Shown piece after piece: positions 16,221-24,208 of a DNA stretch of 64,000 bases. A program made the translations under genes and the position numbers. The notes below the pieces were generated by a model. That model worked only from the letters and a program-made list of their open reading frames with translations. It did not search any database and was not told where the DNA came from. The stretch is from Pseudanabaenaceae cyanobacterium SKYG29. Lineage in GTDB: Bacteria; Cyanobacteriota; Cyanobacteriia; Pseudanabaenales; Pseudanabaenaceae. The stretch lies in NCBI GenBank assembly GCA_025055675.1, contig JANWWT010000001.1, positions 868,001 to 932,000 on the forward strand, written 5' to 3'. Numbering within the stretch: position 1 is the first letter of the stretch; each line of letters opens with the position of its first letter.

Positions 16221-17465
16221 ATGTTTTCCTGCAAGCATGAGAGGGGGAAGATGAAAGAAGAGGAAGAAATAGCACCAGAGCCAGAGAATCCTAGTTTGGT
16301 GGAGATGACCTGGTTGTTTTTGCAGCTGGGTTCCATCGGGTTTGGTGGTGGCATTGCCATGATTGCCTTGATGGAGGAGGAATTTGTCAAACGGCGGCAT
16401 TATATAGATAAAGAAGAGTTTTTACATGGGGTAGCTCTTAGTCAGATTTTGGGGTCTTTCCCTGTTAATACAGCTTTATTTGTTGGTTATCACCTGCACG
16501 GATTTCTAGGAGGCTTGTTGGGCAGTACCGTTTTTCTCTTTCCTTCCTTTGCCGCTGTGATTTTACTGTCTTGGTTATATTTCACCTACAGTAAGATTCC
16601 TTCCCTGCAGAGTGTTTTAGATGGTCTAGCCCCTGTGGTAATTGGGGTGATTTTAACCGCTGCCTGGTCGATGGGACAAAAAGCGATCGGGTCTTACGTG
16701 GCTGTCGGTATCGTCCTTGGGGGCTGTATTGGCACTTTGATCAAGATCAGTCCTGTTATCATCCTAGGCGTGGGGGGAATTATTGGCTTATTGTTAAAAA
16801 TGACTCCCCGCAAACCACAACAAAAACAGCCCCAGGCAGTGATTGCTTTGCCCTTGGCAATGGAAGTTTTACCCCACAAAGTTGCCCAATTGACGGAGCC
16901 TGCTAGTCAACCTGCTGCTGTTAACTTAGCTACCTTGGGATGGACTTTCCTTAAAGTAGGTTTTGTCTTTTTTGGTGGGGGGGTTGTGTTAATTCCTGTC
17001 TTGAAACAATTGTTGATTGATAATTTGCACTGGCTGACCCCAAAGGAATTTATTGACGGGGTAGCAATCAGTCAGTTGACACCGGGTCCCATCGCTGTCA
17101 TTGCCACTTTTGCCGGCTTTAGAATGGGGGGATTAGCAGGGGCAATTGTGGCAACGGTGGGTTTATTTTTGCCCTCGATCGTGTTGATGTTCTTTCTGGC
17201 TATGTACTACCAAAAAATCAAACACCTGCAACCTGTCAAGCATTTTCTTTCTGGAGTCAACCCTGCTGTAGTGGGGATGGTGGTTTCCGCTGCCATTAAC
17301 CTAGCCCCCTCTGTGTTTCCCCTTGATCAACCAGTAAAAATTACCGTCAATGCCATCTTGTTAGCCATCTCTTTATTGGTTATTGGCAAGTTAAAATGGC
17401 ATCCTGCCATCGGATTAGCGATCGGGGCAGCTGTTGGTGTTGTGTTGACATACTCCCAGCCCTAA
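16221..17465 (+). CDS. chrA: Chromate transporter ChrA (two CHR domains)
   Basis: 414 aa long-chain ChrA, an inner-membrane chromate exporter. Two homologous halves are visible, one with FLQLGSIGFGGGIAMIALME and one with FLKVGFVFFGGGVVLIPVL. The first is followed by HGVALSQILGSFPVNTA and the second by DGVAISQLTPGPIAVIATF. The linker near residues 195-230 is polar. AAAGGAGG stands three bases before the ATG at 16221; the ATG at 16251 (MKEEEE) is an alternative. The last codons and stop lie inside an IS-like hairpin (17446-17475), so the C-terminus may have been reshaped by an insertion. Confidence 0.9.
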   Translation: MFSCKHERGKMKEEEEIAPEPENPSLVEMTWLFLQLGSIGFGGGIAMIALMEEEFVKRRHYIDKEEFLHGVALSQILGSFPVNTALFVGYHLHGFLGGLLGSTVFLFPSFAAVILLSWLYFTYSKIPSLQSVLDGLAPVVIGVILTAAWSMGQKAIGSYVAVGIVLGGCIGTLIKISPVIILGVGGIIGLLLKMTPRKPQQKQPQAVIALPLAMEVLPHKVAQLTEPASQPAAVNLATLGWTFLKVGFVFFGGGVVLIPVLKQLLIDNLHWLTPKEFIDGVAISQLTPGPIAVIATFAGFRMGGLAGAIVATVGLFLPSIVLMFFLAMYYQKIKHLQPVKHFLSGVNPAVVGMVVSAAINLAPSVFPLDQPVKITVNAILLAISLLVIGKLKWHPAIGLAIGAAVGVVLTYSQP

Positions 17466-17615
17466 AGGTCTGGGATTCTTGACACCTCAATGGGGATTTC
17501 TCCCCTCTGTGTCCGTTTTAACGTCAGGCAATGCCCCATCCCGACGGCTTCAATATTGCGCGAATAACCGTTATACTCCGTTGTCCTGTATTTATACGGG
17601 TTTTCGGTACTCAAG
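17446..17615 (-). mobile_element. Right-end remnant of an IS200/IS605-type element with TnpB C-terminus
   Basis: Read on the minus strand, the sequence shows a protein tail (YKYRTTEYNGYSRNIEAVG, MGHCLTLKRTQRGEIPIEV, SRIPDL, stop at 17464-17462). That stop lies inside a hairpin AATCCCAGACCTTTAGGGCT-GGGAGTATGTCAA. TnpB-type elements in cyanobacteria often end with CCTTTAGG at the loop of a GC-rich stem, then GGGAGTATGTCAA. The 5' part of the element is gone; the upstream side runs into acs. Stem TCCCAG 17454-17459 pairs CTGGGA 17470-17475. The family call is from memory of such ends. Confidence 0.6.
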
Positions 17616-19577
17616 TCATACCCCCTCCCGCAGTCGGTCTAAAACCGATCGGTCTTCCAAGGTGGAAGTATCACTAGTAATTTCCTGTTTGGCAGCTAAA
17701 CTGCGCAGCAGCCGGCGCATAATTTTCCCCGATCGGGTCTTAGGCAGAGCATCAGTAAAGCGAATTTCCGCCGGGCGGGCAATTGCCCCGATTTCTTTGG
17801 CGACGTGTTGTTTTAGCTCCTGGGCTAATTCTTCCGACCCCGTCTGCAAGCCCTCCAAAATGACAAAGGCACAGATTTCTTCCCCCTTGATTTCATCAGG
17901 ACGACCGACCACCGCCGCTTCTGCCACCGCAGGATGGGATACCAAAGCAGATTCAATCTCCATCGTCCCCAGGCGATGACCCGCTACATTGATCACATCA
18001 TCTACCCTGCCCATCACCCAGAAGTAGCCGTCCCTGTCCTTGCGTGCCCCATCCCCGGCGAAATAAAAATACTGCCCATCTTTGGGGGGAATATGCTCCC
18101 AGTAGCTGCGGCGGAACCGATCGGGGTCGTTGTAGACTGTGCGCATCATGGAGGGCCAAGGATGTTTAATGACTAGGTACCCCCCTTCATTCTCCCCGAC
18201 GGGATTGCCCTCTAAATCCACCACATCCGCTATGATACCTGGGAAAGGCAGTGTCGCAGAGCCAGGCTTAGTGGGAATCGCCCCCGGCAGAGCACTGATC
18301 ATAATTCCCCCTGTTTCCGTCTGCCACCAGGTGTCCACGATCGGGCAACGCTCCTGCCCAATAATGCGGTAGTACCACATCCAGGCTGCAGGATTAATTG
18401 GTTCTCCGACAGTACCCAGTAGGCGCAGAGAAGAAAGGTCACGGGATTTAGGCAAATGCTCCCCCTGCTTAATGAACGATCGGATAGCAGTTGGGGCGGT
18501 GTAGAAGATAGTGACCCCATACTTTTCAATAATTTCCCACATACAGCCAGGATTAGAGGGACGGGGTGCTCCTTCGTAGATGAGAACAGTAGCCCCATTG
18601 GACAGAGGACCATAGACAATATAGCTGTGCCCCGTAATCCAGCCTACATCAGCAGTACACCAGTAAACATCGGTATCCTGGAGGTCAAAAATCCACTTAG
18701 TAGTGATGTGAGTGTAGAGGTTGTAGCCCCCCGTGGTATGGACAACTCCCTTGGGCTTACCCGTACTGCCACTGGTATAGAGAATAAAGAGAATATCCTC
18801 GGCATCCATGGGTTCTGCAGGGCAATGGGGACTAGCAGACTGCTTGAGGTCATGCCACCAGTGGTCTCGCCCTGGCTCCATGTGAATTTTTTGCCCTGTC
18901 CTCTGCACAACTAGCACATTTTCCACGGTGGGCACTTGGGGTAAAGCAGCATCCACCTGGTCTTTCAATGGCACGATCGCATCTTTGCGCCACCCCCCGT
19001 CCGCTGTCACCACCAATTTCGCCTTACCGTCATTTAGTCTTTCCCGCAAGGCCTCTCCGCTAAAGCCGCCGAATACCACTGTATGGGGAGCACCAATGCG
19101 GGCGCAGGCAAGCATGGCAATCACTGCCTCCGGGATCATGGGCAGATAAATCCCCACTACATCCCCTTTCCTCACCCCTAGTTCCTTGAGGACATTGGCA
19201 AACAGACACACTTCGCGGTGGAGTTGAGCGTAGGTATAGGTGCGACTATCCCCCGGTTCTCCCTCCCAAACCAGCGCTGCCTTGTGCCGCCGCCAGGTAG
19301 ACAAGTGCCGATCGAGACAGTTATAGGAAATGTTGAGTTTACCCCCGGCAAACCATTGCACCTGAGGCGGTTGCCAGATAAGAGGAGTATGCCACCGATC
19401 GAACCAATGCAGTTCTTGGCTAGCTAGCTCTTCCCAAAACGCAGCGGGGTTAGCCTGAGCACGGGCATATAGCTCCTGGTATTCCGCCATGCTTTTAATG
19501 CGAGCCCCCTGGGAGAACTGGGCGGGAGGGGGAAATAAACGTTGTTCCTGCAAAACAGACTCGATCGGGGCTGCCAT
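17616..19577 (-). CDS. acs: Acetyl-coenzyme A synthetase
   Basis: About 653 aa from ATG 19577 ([12 protein letters not shown]); an in-frame ATG at 19601 adds eight residues. ANL-family enzyme making acetyl-CoA from acetate, ATP and CoA. Motifs are complete: phosphate loop [15 protein letters not shown], acetate pocket [39 protein letters not shown], hinge [16 protein letters not shown], and the acetylatable lysine in [10 protein letters not shown] near the end. Length is normal. The end abuts the IS remnant. Confidence 0.96.
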   Translation of the reverse strand: MAAPIESVLQEQRLFPPPAQFSQGARIKSMAEYQELYARAQANPAAFWEELASQELHWFDRWHTPLIWQPPQVQWFAGGKLNISYNCLDRHLSTWRRHKAALVWEGEPGDSRTYTYAQLHREVCLFANVLKELGVRKGDVVGIYLPMIPEAVIAMLACARIGAPHTVVFGGFSGEALRERLNDGKAKLVVTADGGWRKDAIVPLKDQVDAALPQVPTVENVLVVQRTGQKIHMEPGRDHWWHDLKQSASPHCPAEPMDAEDILFILYTSGSTGKPKGVVHTTGGYNLYTHITTKWIFDLQDTDVYWCTADVGWITGHSYIVYGPLSNGATVLIYEGAPRPSNPGCMWEIIEKYGVTIFYTAPTAIRSFIKQGEHLPKSRDLSSLRLLGTVGEPINPAAWMWYYRIIGQERCPIVDTWWQTETGGIMISALPGAIPTKPGSATLPFPGIIADVVDLEGNPVGENEGGYLVIKHPWPSMMRTVYNDPDRFRRSYWEHIPPKDGQYFYFAGDGARKDRDGYFWVMGRVDDVINVAGHRLGTMEIESALVSHPAVAEAAVVGRPDEIKGEEICAFVILEGLQTGSEELAQELKQHVAKEIGAIARPAEIRFTDALPKTRSGKIMRRLLRSLAAKQEITSDTSTLEDRSVLDRLREGV

Positions 19578-19728
19578 AGACACACGTGATAGTGATAACA
19601 CACCCGCCGAGAAGGGGGGTACCCATCGCCCCGTGCCCTATCCTGGCGGTAATTTGGTATACTGTATCAATGTAGCACAAACACTTTCTAAAGGAAGAAG
19701 TGTTAAACCCAATTTATCAATCCCTAGG

Positions 19729-20235
19729 ATGAGTCCTATGTTCACAGTCGGTGCAACGGTGCGGGGTGGTTCCACTTCCCCTTTAGCAGCAGAATTGAGT
19801 GCTCAAGTGCGTCCTCTGCCCGTAGTTAGTGCGAGTGCCAGTGTCCAGGTCACAACCCAGGGGGATAGCAGTGCTACCTTGACGGCGGATACAGGTTTAC
19901 CGGGGGTAGGAAGGGTGGGCGGTGGTTTTAATTTTCGGGGCTTGCAGCTGCAAAATTCCTTTATATTCGGTCGCCTTTCCCCCCTGGAGTTTTTTACTCT
20001 GCAGGCAAAGTTACTCCTAGGATTAGAAGCTCCTACCCTAGTTTTGGCAGGGGCAATTACTCCCCTAGGGTTTATCAGTGATGCTGTTAGTTTGGGAACA
20101 ACCTTAACGATTTCCAGCCAGGATTTCCGTCCCACCGTGAGTGTGTTTGGGCGCATTGCGGGGGTTGACTTTATCTACACTGATGGTAGCAAACCAGATA
20201 TAAATGTAGGCATATCGATCGTTTTCGGTGTATGA
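19729..20235 (+). CDS. Unrecognised beta-rich glycine-rich protein
   Basis: 168 aa from ATG 19729 (MSPMFTVGATVRGG); ATG 19738 is an equal candidate. The longer upstream frame overlaps acs and looks non-coding. The sequence alternates small, polar and hydrophobic residues (VVSASASVQVTTQGDSSATL, TLVLAGAITPLGF, DINVGISIVFGV), which suggests a beta-barrel or beta-sheet protein. No signal peptide is evident. It overlaps the following kinase gene by four bases (ATGA), so the two are co-translated. I do not know the family. Confidence 0.65.
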   Translation: MSPMFTVGATVRGGSTSPLAAELSAQVRPLPVVSASASVQVTTQGDSSATLTADTGLPGVGRVGGGFNFRGLQLQNSFIFGRLSPLEFFTLQAKLLLGLEAPTLVLAGAITPLGFISDAVSLGTTLTISSQDFRPTVSVFGRIAGVDFIYTDGSKPDINVGISIVFGV

Positions 20236-21785
20236 GCCTCCCCCCCCTAGTGCAGGCAATGTTACAGCCTGATTTTTATGACCACCCCGTGACAGCGGTA
20301 GAGCTAGTACAAACCCATATTTCCTATGTATTTCTTACAGGGGAATACGCCTACAAAGTTAAAAAACCAGTTAATTTTGGTTTCTTAGATTTTTCTACCC
20401 TGGAGAAACGCCATTTTTTTTGTCAGGAGGAATTACGGCTCAATGCTCGCCTTGCCCCCGATTTGTACCTAGGGGTATCGCCGATTTACCAGGCAGGAAA
20501 TAGTTATTCTTTCGCGGCTAAGGGCACGCCCCCTGTAGAGTATGCAGTCAAAATGCGTCAATTTCCCCAAGAGAATTTGCTGATCAATGTGTTTGCCCAG
20601 GGGAAACTTACTTACAATCATGTGACAATGATTGCCCAGCAGCTAGCCCAATTTCACCGCCAGGCAGCCACGGGGGAATACATCAACCAATTTGGCACCG
20701 CCCAAGCCCTAGCGCAAGTGGCTAATGATAACTATGAATATACTAGAACCTACATTGGCAGAGGACAAACCCAAGCTCAATTTGAGGCTACCAAAAAGTT
20801 TACTGATGAGTTTTTCCAGGAAAATCAAAAAATATTCCAGCAGAGAATTGAAGGTGGGAAAATTAGGGAATGCCACGGCGATCTGCACCTTAAAAATATT
20901 TGTCTATGGCAAGACCGCATTCAAATTTTTGACTGCATAGAATTTAACGAATCCTTCCGCAATACAGATGTGCTCTACGATGTGGCTTTCCTGTTCATGG
21001 ATTTAGAGTTTCGCGGACGATCGGATTTAGCCAATCGCTTTTTGAATATCTATTTAGAAGAGACCAATGACTATGAGGGTCTGCCTTTGTTTCCCCTGTT
21101 TTGTAGTCTGCGGGCTTATATTCGTGCCAAGGTAACTTCTTTTCTCTTGGATGACCCCAGTGTACCAGGGGCACAAAAAGAGCAAGCCCAAAGGGAAGCT
21201 GCTGCCTACTACAAACTTGCCCATGATTACACCCAGCTTGGTAGGCAAAAATCCCCCCTCGTAATTCTCATGTGTGGGTTGTCAGGAACAGGCAAAACTA
21301 CAGTGGCACGGGAATTGGCAGGGCGCTTGGGGGCGATTCATATCCGATCGGATGCGGTGCGCAAACACCTGGGGGGGATAGATTTACGGGTGCGGGGAGA
21401 TAGTAGCCTTTACACAGGGGAGATGACCCACAGGACTTATAGTCGTTTATTAGAATTAGCTCAGCTACTAACAGGGGTAGGGTTTGCGGTGATTTTGGAT
21501 GCCAAATACGATCGTGTAGAATTACGGCAGCAGGTGCAGACTCAGTTGCGGGGAGTACCTATCAAAATCGTTCACTGTGTAGCTGACTGGGATGTAATGG
21601 TGCAAAGACTAGAACAGAGGGCACTGGAAAAAACCGATATTGCTGATGCCACAGTGGATTTACTTGCCCAGCAACAAAGGGAGTTTGAAACTTTTTTAGC
21701 AGAGGAGATGCACCAAGTTATTCCTGTCCATACTGATAATGATGTTGATTACCAAAGGTTGACGGCAGCCGTTCTGACTAACTAG
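20232..21785 (+). CDS. Bifunctional APH-like phosphotransferase / P-loop kinase
   Basis: 517 aa fusion. Residues 1-330 resemble the aminoglycoside phosphotransferase fold (COG2187 type): YAYKVKKPVNFGFLDFST carries the ATP-binding lysines, and CHGDLHLKNICLW with IFDCIEFNE is the catalytic loop and DxD-like part. From ~345 a P-loop kinase domain (COG0645 type) begins with LMCGLSGTGKTTVARELA. Both domains keep their motifs. Such fusions occur in many bacteria and their substrate is not known. Translationally coupled to the beta-rich protein upstream. Confidence 0.85.
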   Translation: MSLPPLVQAMLQPDFYDHPVTAVELVQTHISYVFLTGEYAYKVKKPVNFGFLDFSTLEKRHFFCQEELRLNARLAPDLYLGVSPIYQAGNSYSFAAKGTPPVEYAVKMRQFPQENLLINVFAQGKLTYNHVTMIAQQLAQFHRQAATGEYINQFGTAQALAQVANDNYEYTRTYIGRGQTQAQFEATKKFTDEFFQENQKIFQQRIEGGKIRECHGDLHLKNICLWQDRIQIFDCIEFNESFRNTDVLYDVAFLFMDLEFRGRSDLANRFLNIYLEETNDYEGLPLFPLFCSLRAYIRAKVTSFLLDDPSVPGAQKEQAQREAAAYYKLAHDYTQLGRQKSPLVILMCGLSGTGKTTVARELAGRLGAIHIRSDAVRKHLGGIDLRVRGDSSLYTGEMTHRTYSRLLELAQLLTGVGFAVILDAKYDRVELRQQVQTQLRGVPIKIVHCVADWDVMVQRLEQRALEKTDIADATVDLLAQQQREFETFLAEEMHQVIPVHTDNDVDYQRLTAAVLTN

Positions 21786-21819
21786 TGTTAGACTGGGGCA
21801 GGTGGTTTAGACAAAAGCA

Positions 21820-22824
21820 ATGGCAAGAATTGCTACCTTTCTGACTTTGCTATTTCTATCTCTACCCGTTTATTCCCAGCCTTGGACACAGCCCTATCAA
21901 ACTGGTTTAACCCAATACCGTACAGTCAATATACCGCGACCAAAGGGGACCATCACCCGTGCAGAATACGCCATCCTCATCGAGAGAACCTTTCTTATTC
22001 TGCCCAAAGTCCGTCATAGTCGGCAGTTCGTTGATTTACCTCTTTCCCACTGGGCTTATCGCCCTTTGCTCAATGCCTACGAAGCAGGTTTTTTCACAGG
22101 CAACGATGACCGCATTTTCCCCGATCGTCCTCTGACTCGCTTGGAAGTAATGGTCTCCCTTGCCAATGGCTTGCAAATACCTCTACTAGACTCCCGTACT
22201 GATCGGTTACGCTTCCTGCGGTCTTTGTATACTGATGCAGAACGTCTGCCTCCCCATGCCATTGATCCCCTGGCTGCCTTGGCGCAACACAAAGTTTGGT
22301 TAGCTACTCCTGATAACCCCTACTCTTTAGCAGCCGATCGCCATATCACAGGGGGAGAAGTGGCAGTCCTACTCTACGAAGTATTGGCAGCGCAAAAACA
22401 AGTCCCACCTATATCCCGCCGAGCATTGCCCAAAGTTACCCGCCTAGAAGTGAGCCTCTCCCGCCGCCAAGTGACTGCTTTCCAAGGCAATACCAAGTTC
22501 AAAACCTACCCCATCGCTGTAGGCAGAGCGGGCTGGGAAACCCCCCAAGGCACCTTCAAAGTGCAACAAATGATTGCCAAACCCGCCTGGAAAAATCCCT
22601 TTACGGGGGACGTGATCAAATCCGGTGACCCCGATAACCCCCTAGGGGAATACTGGATTGGCTTCTGGACAAATGGCAAAGACTGGTCAGGATTTCATGG
22701 TACACCCCATCGCCATAGTGTCGGTCAGGCGATCTCCCATGGTTGCCTGCGCATGTACAATGAACACATCAAGGAACTGTTTAGTTTGATTTCCGCCGAC
22801 ACGATCGTGAAGGTTACAAATTAG
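21820..22824 (+). CDS. SLH-domain L,D-transpeptidase (YkuD family)
   Basis: 334 aa. A signal peptide (LTLLFLSLPVYSQ) is followed by SLH-like segments (ITRAEYAILIERTF, PLSHWAYRPLLNAYEAGFFTGN, PLTRLEVMVSLANGL) in residues ~45-190. The catalytic YkuD domain occupies ~205-334, with the active motif SVGQAISHGCLRM containing the Cys and His. It would cross-link peptidoglycan at meso-DAP or attach surface proteins. The SLH part should hold it at the wall. Thirty-four bases separate it from the kinase gene. Confidence 0.92.
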   Translation: MARIATFLTLLFLSLPVYSQPWTQPYQTGLTQYRTVNIPRPKGTITRAEYAILIERTFLILPKVRHSRQFVDLPLSHWAYRPLLNAYEAGFFTGNDDRIFPDRPLTRLEVMVSLANGLQIPLLDSRTDRLRFLRSLYTDAERLPPHAIDPLAALAQHKVWLATPDNPYSLAADRHITGGEVAVLLYEVLAAQKQVPPISRRALPKVTRLEVSLSRRQVTAFQGNTKFKTYPIAVGRAGWETPQGTFKVQQMIAKPAWKNPFTGDVIKSGDPDNPLGEYWIGFWTNGKDWSGFHGTPHRHSVGQAISHGCLRMYNEHIKELFSLISADTIVKVTN

Positions 22825-23100
22825 GGGACTGAGTGTCTAAAATTCCCACTAAAAATTTGGGGCAACTTGGTTAATCTTGTATTTGTGATCTGACCTCTGC
22901 TAAAGCAACTTACCCCGATCGGTAAGACCTTGCCGAATTAGAAGAAATACTTTGTCAAACCCTCCCTTTTACTTTTAGCTAGACGATCGAGTTATGGTCC
23001 TCTGTCGCAGGGAACAAACAATTGTTTGACCATAGCATACCACCCTCTGTTGTTACCTTAAGGGGATAGGGAGTCTCGACGTGCCGTTCTTGAATTCTAA
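22825..23100. other. Intergenic with a nested palindrome
   Basis: About 275 bases. An inverted repeat TATGGTC (22993-22999) and GACCATA (23028-23034) overlaps by one base a 14-bp perfect palindrome CAAACAATTGTTTG (23015-23028). It could be a regulator site or a structure-forming element. No gene is recognised. Confidence 0.4.
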
Positions 23101-23310
23101 GCTTGCCGATGAGGGCTGAGCTTGCCGATGAGGGCTGAGCTTGCCGATGAGGGCTGAGCTTGCCGATGAGGGCTGAGCTTGCCGATGAGGGCTGAGCTTG
23201 CCGAAGCCCGACTTACACAAAACGCTCCCTTCGACAGGCTCCCTTCGACAGGCTCCCTTCGACAGGCTCCCTTCGACAGGCTCCCTTCGACAGGCTCAGG
23301 GAGCAGGTAG
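23101..23310 (+). repeat. Left repeat array beside the GIY-YIG gene
   Basis: Five perfect 19-bp units of GCTTGCCGATGAGGGCTGA (23101-23195) run into hairpin 1 (GGGCT ... AGCCC, 23189-23209). A 14-base linker GACTTACACAAAAC follows, then five 14-bp units of CTCCCTTCGACAGG (23225-23294). The array closes with CTCAGGGAGCAGG. Units are adjacent with no spacers, so this is not a CRISPR. The same linker and hairpins recur in the right array in the same orientation. Confidence 0.93.
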
Positions 23311-23355
23311 GGATAGGCTCGGGAGGCATACTACCTTTGTTTATGGTTTTCCTTA

Positions 23356-23673
23356 CTACCTATCTGAATCGGCTTGATTAGCTCTAGACTTTGACAGGCT
23401 TTTTAACAGATTTAAGTCGTTTTTAATAAGTGCTTCCTTCTTTCTATGGCTCCAACCCTGCACCTGTTTTTCTCGTCGGTAAGCGTCAGCAACCCGATCG
23501 TAATATTCGCAATACACCAACTTTACTGGTAACCTTTTGGCTGTGTAATTTGCTCCTTCTCCCCTTTGGTGTTGGGCTAGTCGCCTCTCTAGATCAATCG
23601 TACTACCTGTGTAGTAGCTACCGTCACAGCATTCCAAGATGTACATGTGAGGCATATCAATTTCCCAAATCAT
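23356..23673 (-). CDS. GIY-YIG single-domain endonuclease (UPF0213 type)
   Basis: 105 aa with the whole minimal GIY-YIG fold: MYILECCDGSYYTGSTIDLE holds the two Tyr motifs, followed by the conserved Arg in ERRLAQHQRG, LPVKLVYCEYYD with the catalytic-type Glu, and KQVQGWSHRKKEALI. The ATG at 23655 (MPHMYIL) is a likely alternative start. It stands alone between two arrays made of the same hairpin units, which suggests the enzyme and the repeats belong together. Base and codon usage was not compared. Confidence 0.9.
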   Translation of the reverse strand: MIWEIDMPHMYILECCDGSYYTGSTIDLERRLAQHQRGEGANYTAKRLPVKLVYCEYYDRVADAYRREKQVQGWSHRKKEALIKNDLNLLKSLSKSRANQADSDR

Positions 23674-23713
23674 GTTGTAGTAATCATACTTCTAGCACTT
23701 TATGTAGCACTGA

Positions 23714-24032
23714 GGGCTGAGCTTGTCGCTGTGGGCTGAGCTTGTCGCTGTGGGCTGAGCTTGTCGCTGTGGGCTGAGCTTGTCGCTGTGGGCTGAGCTT
23801 GTCGCTGTGGGCTGAGCTTGTCGAAGCCCGACTTACACAAAACGCTCCCTTCGACAGGCTCAGGGAGCAGGTAACCACAGGCTCAGGGAGCAGGTAACCA
23901 CAGGCTCAGGGAGCAGGTAACCACAGGCTCAGGGAGCAGGTAACCACAGGCTCAGGGAGCAGGTAACTACAGGCTCAGGGAGCAGGTAACTACAGGCTCA
24001 GGGAGCAGGTAACCACAGGCTCAGAGAGCAGG
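23714..24032 (+). repeat. Right repeat array beside the GIY-YIG gene
   Basis: Five perfect 19-bp units GGGCTGAGCTTGTCGCTGT (23714-23808) lead into hairpin 1 (23809-23829, GGGCT ... AGCCC). The linker GACTTACACAAAAC and hairpin 2 (23844-23868, GCTCCCT ... AGGGAGC) follow. From 23858 a 23-bp unit beginning GCTCAGGGAGCAGGTAA is repeated seven times plus a partial eighth, with C/T changes in two copies. No spacers. The expanded piece differs from that in the left array. Confidence 0.93.
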
Positions 24033-24208
24033 TGGGGAGAAACTTAAAAATTGCAGTTTTCGGCAAGGAAAGTTCCGAAAAATATCACTAAAGCCACTGT
24101 TTTATGCCTACTGCGGGCTGAAACGCTCTGTTATGGTATATTCCATTAGGCGGCAAGTTATGCCTAGGGCGTTCTTGCTATTTAAGTTAGCTGAGGAGTA
24201 AACACACA

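Noticed and set aside
23684-23878. 64-aa minus frame (MVTCSLSLSKGAF...)
   Set aside because: It is a translation of the tandem repeat units and has a repetitive product (SAHSDKLSPQRQAQP).
23101-24032. CRISPR array
   Set aside because: Units are directly adjacent, 14-23 bases long, with no unique spacers and no cas genes. They are tandem repeats made from hairpin pieces.
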